Assembly: GCA_021809225.1 (NCBI GenBank)
Contig: JAKBAL010000066.1
Span: forward strand, 1-8,619
Origin: Pseudomonadota bacterium
Lineage (GTDB): Bacteria; Pseudomonadota; Alphaproteobacteria; UBA9655
Direction of reading: 5' to 3'
DNA: 8,619 nucleotides
Part shown: one piece after another, positions 7,559-8,619 of the stretch
Layout: each line of letters begins with the position of its first letter
Position numbering within the stretch: position 1 is the first letter of the stretch
The notes under the pieces: model-generated
The model's input: the letters and a program-made list of their open reading frames with translations, nothing else
Told to the model about the DNA's origin: nothing
Database searches by the model: none
Position numbers and translations under genes: made by a program

Positions 7559-7753
7559 CTATTTCTGTTGCCTATGACCATGTTGCATAGATGGTTGCTG
7601 GTTTCCTTCTTTTTTCTTCGTTTCTTCTGCTTTTCTTATTGCTTCTTGTGTTGTTTCCGTTTGATTTCCTGAAGCGGCCAGTTCAGTTCCATTAGAGACA
7701 AGGAAAGACATAGAAAGTGCGAAAAATGAAAGTCTAAAAAGATTCTTATTCAT
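7559..7753 (-). CDS. Small exported protein, unknown function (64 aa)
   Basis: I do not recognise this protein. The chosen start (ATG at 7751-7753) gives MNKNLFRLSFFALSMSFLVS, a typical signal peptide with a basic N-terminus and hydrophobic core, and a likely cleavage site at TELAASG. The mature part is about 35 residues, hydrophilic, and rich in Gln, Lys and Glu, ending QHGHRQQK. An ATG four codons upstream (7763-7765) is in frame, but its second codon is part of the Shine-Dalgarno for the inner ATG, so the inner start is preferred. It precedes the double nucleotidyltransferase gene by 48 bases on the same strand, so co-transcription and a shared export role are plausible. The 95 bases upstream (7766-7860) hold no convincing promoter hexamers or hairpin. 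Confidence 0.6.
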   Translation of the reverse strand: MNKNLFRLSFFALSMSFLVSNGTELAASGNQTETTQEAIRKAEETKKKEGNQQPSMQHGHRQQK

Positions 7754-7757
7754 TATT

Positions 7758-7763
7758 TTCTCC
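7758..7763 (-). promoter_or_regulatory. Ribosome binding site selecting the inner ATG of the 64-aa gene
   Basis: Read on the minus strand this is GGAGAA, with its GGAG core six bases before the ATG at 7751-7753. It overlaps the alternative upstream ATG at 7763-7765, which argues against that start. Confidence 0.6.
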
Positions 7764-7860
7764 ATAAGCGATTGTGTTTTTTACATCTCATTTAGAGACA
7801 CTTATCACGCTAATGAAAAATGTTTAAGAATGACTTAATTTTTGAGAGAGCCTGGGATTT

Positions 7861-8619
7861 TTACGCAGCCTTTTTCGCCCCCACCTGTGTCACTACGTTC
7901 CGCAAACAACTGATGATGTGGTCTTGTACCTGAGGTTCTAAATAGGGATGCATGGGAAGGCTTAGGACACAATTTGCTAAGGCTTCACTCACAGGGAGGG
8001 TATCCGTTGCACAAGGATAATGATTATAGGCCTTTTGATGATGAAGGGGGAGGGGGTAATGGATCATCGTTGGAATTCCTTCTGCTTTTAGTCCTGCCAT
8101 AATTTCACTGCGTTTTTCGGGATCAACTTTAATCGTGTATTGGGCCCAAACAGATTGGCAGTCTTTCTGAATGAAAGGTGTTATGACAACGTCAGCAAGG
8201 CCTTCTGTGTACCGATCTGCAACCTGTTGACGCAGGGCAATTTCCTCAGGGAAAAGAGTAAGTTTTTCGATTAAAATGGCTGCTTGCAAGGTATCACAAC
8301 GTCCAGTTATGCCAACTCGGATGTTTTGATACTTGTCTTCACCTTCACCTTGGCCATGAACACGGATGGATTGTAGGACACTGAGAAGGTCTGTATCTTC
8401 TGTGAATACAGCTCCTGCATCTCCATAACAACCAAGAGGTTTGGAAGGGTAAAAGCTAGTGGTTGTTGATTCAGCAAGGGCACCAATTTTGCGGCCTTTA
8501 TAGGTCCCCCCAAAGCTTTGAGCAGCGTCTGCTATGACCCAGAGCCCATGTTCTTCCGCAAGGGGGTGGATTCCATCATAATCAGCAGCTTGACCAAAAA
8601 GATCAACGGGAATAATACC
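7861..8619 (-). CDS. DegT/DnrJ/EryC1/StrS family (WbpE-like) sugar aminotransferase, 5' end outside window
   Basis: PLP-dependent aminotransferase acting on a keto nucleotide-sugar. The visible 252 residues are one uninterrupted minus-strand frame running off the window edge, missing roughly the first 110-130 residues of a 360-380 residue family. Reading from the edge, PVDLFGQAADYD and IADAAQSFGG (PLP-pyridine Asp at 8527-8529) come first. SFYPSKPLGCYGDAGA follows, with the Schiff-base lysine at 8440-8442. Next come RVHGQGEGEDKYQNIRVGI, GRCDTLQAAIL, IHYPLPLHHQ and LSLPMHPYLEP. SFYPSKPLGCYGD and LDTLQAAIL-type motifs closely match WbpE, which aminates UDP-2-acetamido-3-keto-hexuronate. The exact substrate is inferred from remembered family motifs. 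The C-terminus extends about ten residues (VTQVGAKKAA) beyond the usual end. It is probably part of a surface-polysaccharide cluster beyond the window. The stop is 107 bases upstream of the small exported gene's start. Confidence 0.95.
   Translation of the reverse strand, partial: GIIPVDLFGQAADYDGIHPLAEEHGLWVIADAAQSFGGTYKGRKIGALAESTTTSFYPSKPLGCYGDAGAVFTEDTDLLSVLQSIRVHGQGEGEDKYQNIRVGITGRCDTLQAAILIEKLTLFPEEIALRQQVADRYTEGLADVVITPFIQKDCQSVWAQYTIKVDPEKRSEIMAGLKAEGIPTMIHYPLPLHHQKAYNHYPCATDTLPVSEALANCVLSLPMHPYLEPQVQDHIISCLRNVVTQVGAKKAA

Noticed and set aside
7861..8619. Apparent break of the aminotransferase into a short 142-residue frame starting at 8289, suggesting a frameshift or pseudogene
   Set aside because: 8287-8289 is only a TTG inside the gene. 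Translating the same minus-strand frame from 8619 to 7861 by hand gives one open frame with all DegT motifs, including the PLP lysine. The overlapping 68-residue minus-strand frame at 8307-8513 is out of phase.

Overview
The window reads as a chromosomal segment of an alphaproteobacterium with moderate-to-low G+C. A host-associated, Holosporales- or Rickettsiales-like lineage is the best guess. The pointers are the recA-alaS gene pair, a palindromic element of a kind common in such genomes (its translation contains [12 protein letters not shown]), and several exported proteins of unfamiliar architecture. The taxonomic placement is inference; no rRNA or other decisive marker is present.

Layout: positions 1-3934 on the + strand are a housekeeping block. 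It holds recA (complete if the first base is its real start), a roughly 77-bp imperfect palindrome, alaS, and a possible 37-residue membrane protein that starts two bases after the alaS stop. Positions 3935-4049 are an AT-rich promoter region. Positions 4050-7753 form an accessory block of three genes, all with apparent signal peptides. The first (+ strand, 627 aa) is a subtilisin-fold protein whose catalytic positions look substituted; it carries a long Lys/Pro-rich tail with no acidic residue. The second (- strand, convergent, 517 aa) is an exported protein made of two tandem polymerase-beta-type nucleotidyltransferase modules. The third (- strand, 64 aa) is a small exported protein just upstream of the second. 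From 7861 to the end of the window, on the - strand, lies the C-terminal two thirds of a DegT/DnrJ/EryC1/StrS sugar aminotransferase. It closely resembles WbpE-type enzymes of surface polysaccharide synthesis.

Functionally, recA (recombination and SOS) and alaS (tRNA-Ala charging) are core genes. The aminotransferase belongs to nucleotide-sugar and envelope polysaccharide metabolism and probably continues into a glycan cluster beyond the window. The three exported genes between them have visibly lower G+C in places and no obvious metabolic link to their neighbours. They are the most interesting part: a possibly inactive or re-wired secreted subtilase facing a secreted double nucleotidyltransferase. 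Both could act on a host or in the periplasm, but nothing in the sequence proves a target.
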